A stretch of 32,880 nt of DNA. Origin: Bacteroidaceae bacterium (GTDB taxonomy: Bacteria > Bacteroidota > Bacteroidia > Bacteroidales > Bacteroidaceae). Both the position numbers and the translations under genes were made by a program. Positions 32,441-32,880 of the stretch are shown here, one piece after another. Where the stretch lies: assembly GCA_024401165.1 (NCBI GenBank), contig JAKSLN010000018.1, positions 1-32,880 on the forward strand. Direction: 5' to 3'. The number at the start of each line of letters is the position of its first letter. The stretch's first letter is position 1. Under the pieces are notes generated by a model that did no database searches, was not told the origin of the DNA, and saw only the letters and a program-made list of their open reading frames with translations.

Positions 32441-32880
32441 ATGAAAAAAATCCTTTCCACCCTCATGCTCACCGCCCTCTGTGGCATGGGCTTTGCACAA
32501 CAGGCAGTCAGTCCCGATGGCCACTTGCGCGTCCAGGTGTCTTGCAACGAAGGCAAGGCCAGTTACACCGTCATGCTCGATGATGATGTCGTTATCGAGA
32601 ATTCGCCCCTCGGTTTGAAGACTAGCATCGGCGACTTCACCCAGGGCCTCAAGCTCACCGAGGCCAATCCCGAGGCTAAGCAGGTCAGCGAGAACTACTC
32701 CCTGCCCAACGCTAAGATCCAGAACATCAGCTACACGGCCAACGAGTACACCTACAACTTCACCGTCAGTCAGCCCGTGCGCCAGCGTCAGCGTCCCGGT
32801 CAGCAGCAGAATGGTCAGCAGCCTCAGATGCGCGACGTGCCCGCCTTCGACGTGGTGATGCACATCGACAACAGCAACGT
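32441..32880 (+). CDS. Glycoside hydrolase family 97, N-terminal part (cut by window edge)
   Basis: An open frame of 146 codons that runs off the right edge. A signal peptide (1-20, GMGFAQQA) is followed by the beta-sandwich start typical of GH97: SPDGHLRVQVSCNEGKASY, then ENSPLGLKTSIGDF. GH97 enzymes are retaining or inverting alpha-glucosidases and alpha-galactosidases of Bacteroidetes, as in SusB; the catalytic barrel is outside the window, so specificity is unknown. A Gln/Arg/Pro-rich low-complexity stretch (about residues 109-127) interrupts the N-terminal domain. It diverges from the esterase; no SusC/SusD pair is visible. Confidence 0.85.
   Translation, partial: MKKILSTLMLTALCGMGFAQQAVSPDGHLRVQVSCNEGKASYTVMLDDDVVIENSPLGLKTSIGDFTQGLKLTEANPEAKQVSENYSLPNAKIQNISYTANEYTYNFTVSQPVRQRQRPGQQQNGQQPQMRDVPAFDVVMHIDNSN

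Overview
The window looks like a chromosomal stretch from a member of the Bacteroidales, most likely Prevotellaceae. Three things point there. Almost every transcription unit is preceded by the Bacteroidetes primary-sigma -7 box TAnnTTTG (14 copies listed). Many proteins belong to families typical of the phylum (DUF3098, DUF4271, DUF4294, DUF2851, S46 dipeptidyl-peptidase, GH97, FeoA-FeoB fusion, FeoB-associated Cys-rich protein). Base composition is close to 50% GC with AT-rich intergenic gaps. No tRNA, rRNA, CRISPR array, transposase, phage gene or integrase was found; most of the window is core genome.

Layout. 1-283 (-): start of an acetyl-CoA hydrolase/CoA-transferase cut by the window edge. 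284-836: gap holding divergent promoters and a compact leftward promoter-plus-terminator unit (candidate small RNA or attenuator). 837-6791 (+): a tightly packed run miaB-ftsX-DUF3098-uppP-truB-queA-folK (tRNA modification, division, cell wall lipid recycling, folate). 6792-7048: metK leader with a candidate SAM-II-type riboswitch. 7049-11491 (+): metK, LOG-family nucleosidase, DUF4271, hemD, rnpA, yidD. 11546-14533 (-): a radical SAM protein, TrkH potassium channel subunit and DUF4294 protein read as one unit. 14646-17489 (-): DUF2851, a hotdog thioesterase and dprA. 17757-20068 (+): a chorismatase-like Rid-fold protein overlapping by one base a very compact ResB/CcsA cytochrome c maturation protein. 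20198-20803 (+): secreted NlpC/P60 hydrolase with a near-leaderless promoter. 20809-23454 (-): ferrous iron uptake (feoAB fusion plus a 59-residue FeoB-associated protein). 23857-25074 (+) and 25065-25991 (-): an M16 peptidase and a PfkB sugar kinase that overlap tail to tail. 26161-30762 (+): DEAD-box RNA helicase, S46 dipeptidyl-peptidase and a 96-residue orphan, ended by a strong hairpin. 30894-32030 (-) and 32441-end (+): a secreted CE1-like esterase and a GH97 glycosidase, divergently arranged around a 134-bp inverted-repeat element.

Together the genes are housekeeping (tRNA modification, SAM synthesis, haem, RNase P, membrane biogenesis, iron and potassium uptake) with a peptide and carbohydrate scavenging segment at the right end. 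No clearly new multi-gene system was seen. The least explained signals are non-coding: the leftward unit at 557-661, the metK leader, the repeats at 23571-23684, and the inverted-repeat element at 32077-32210. The one unusual gene pairing is the chorismatase-like protein with the compact CcsA.
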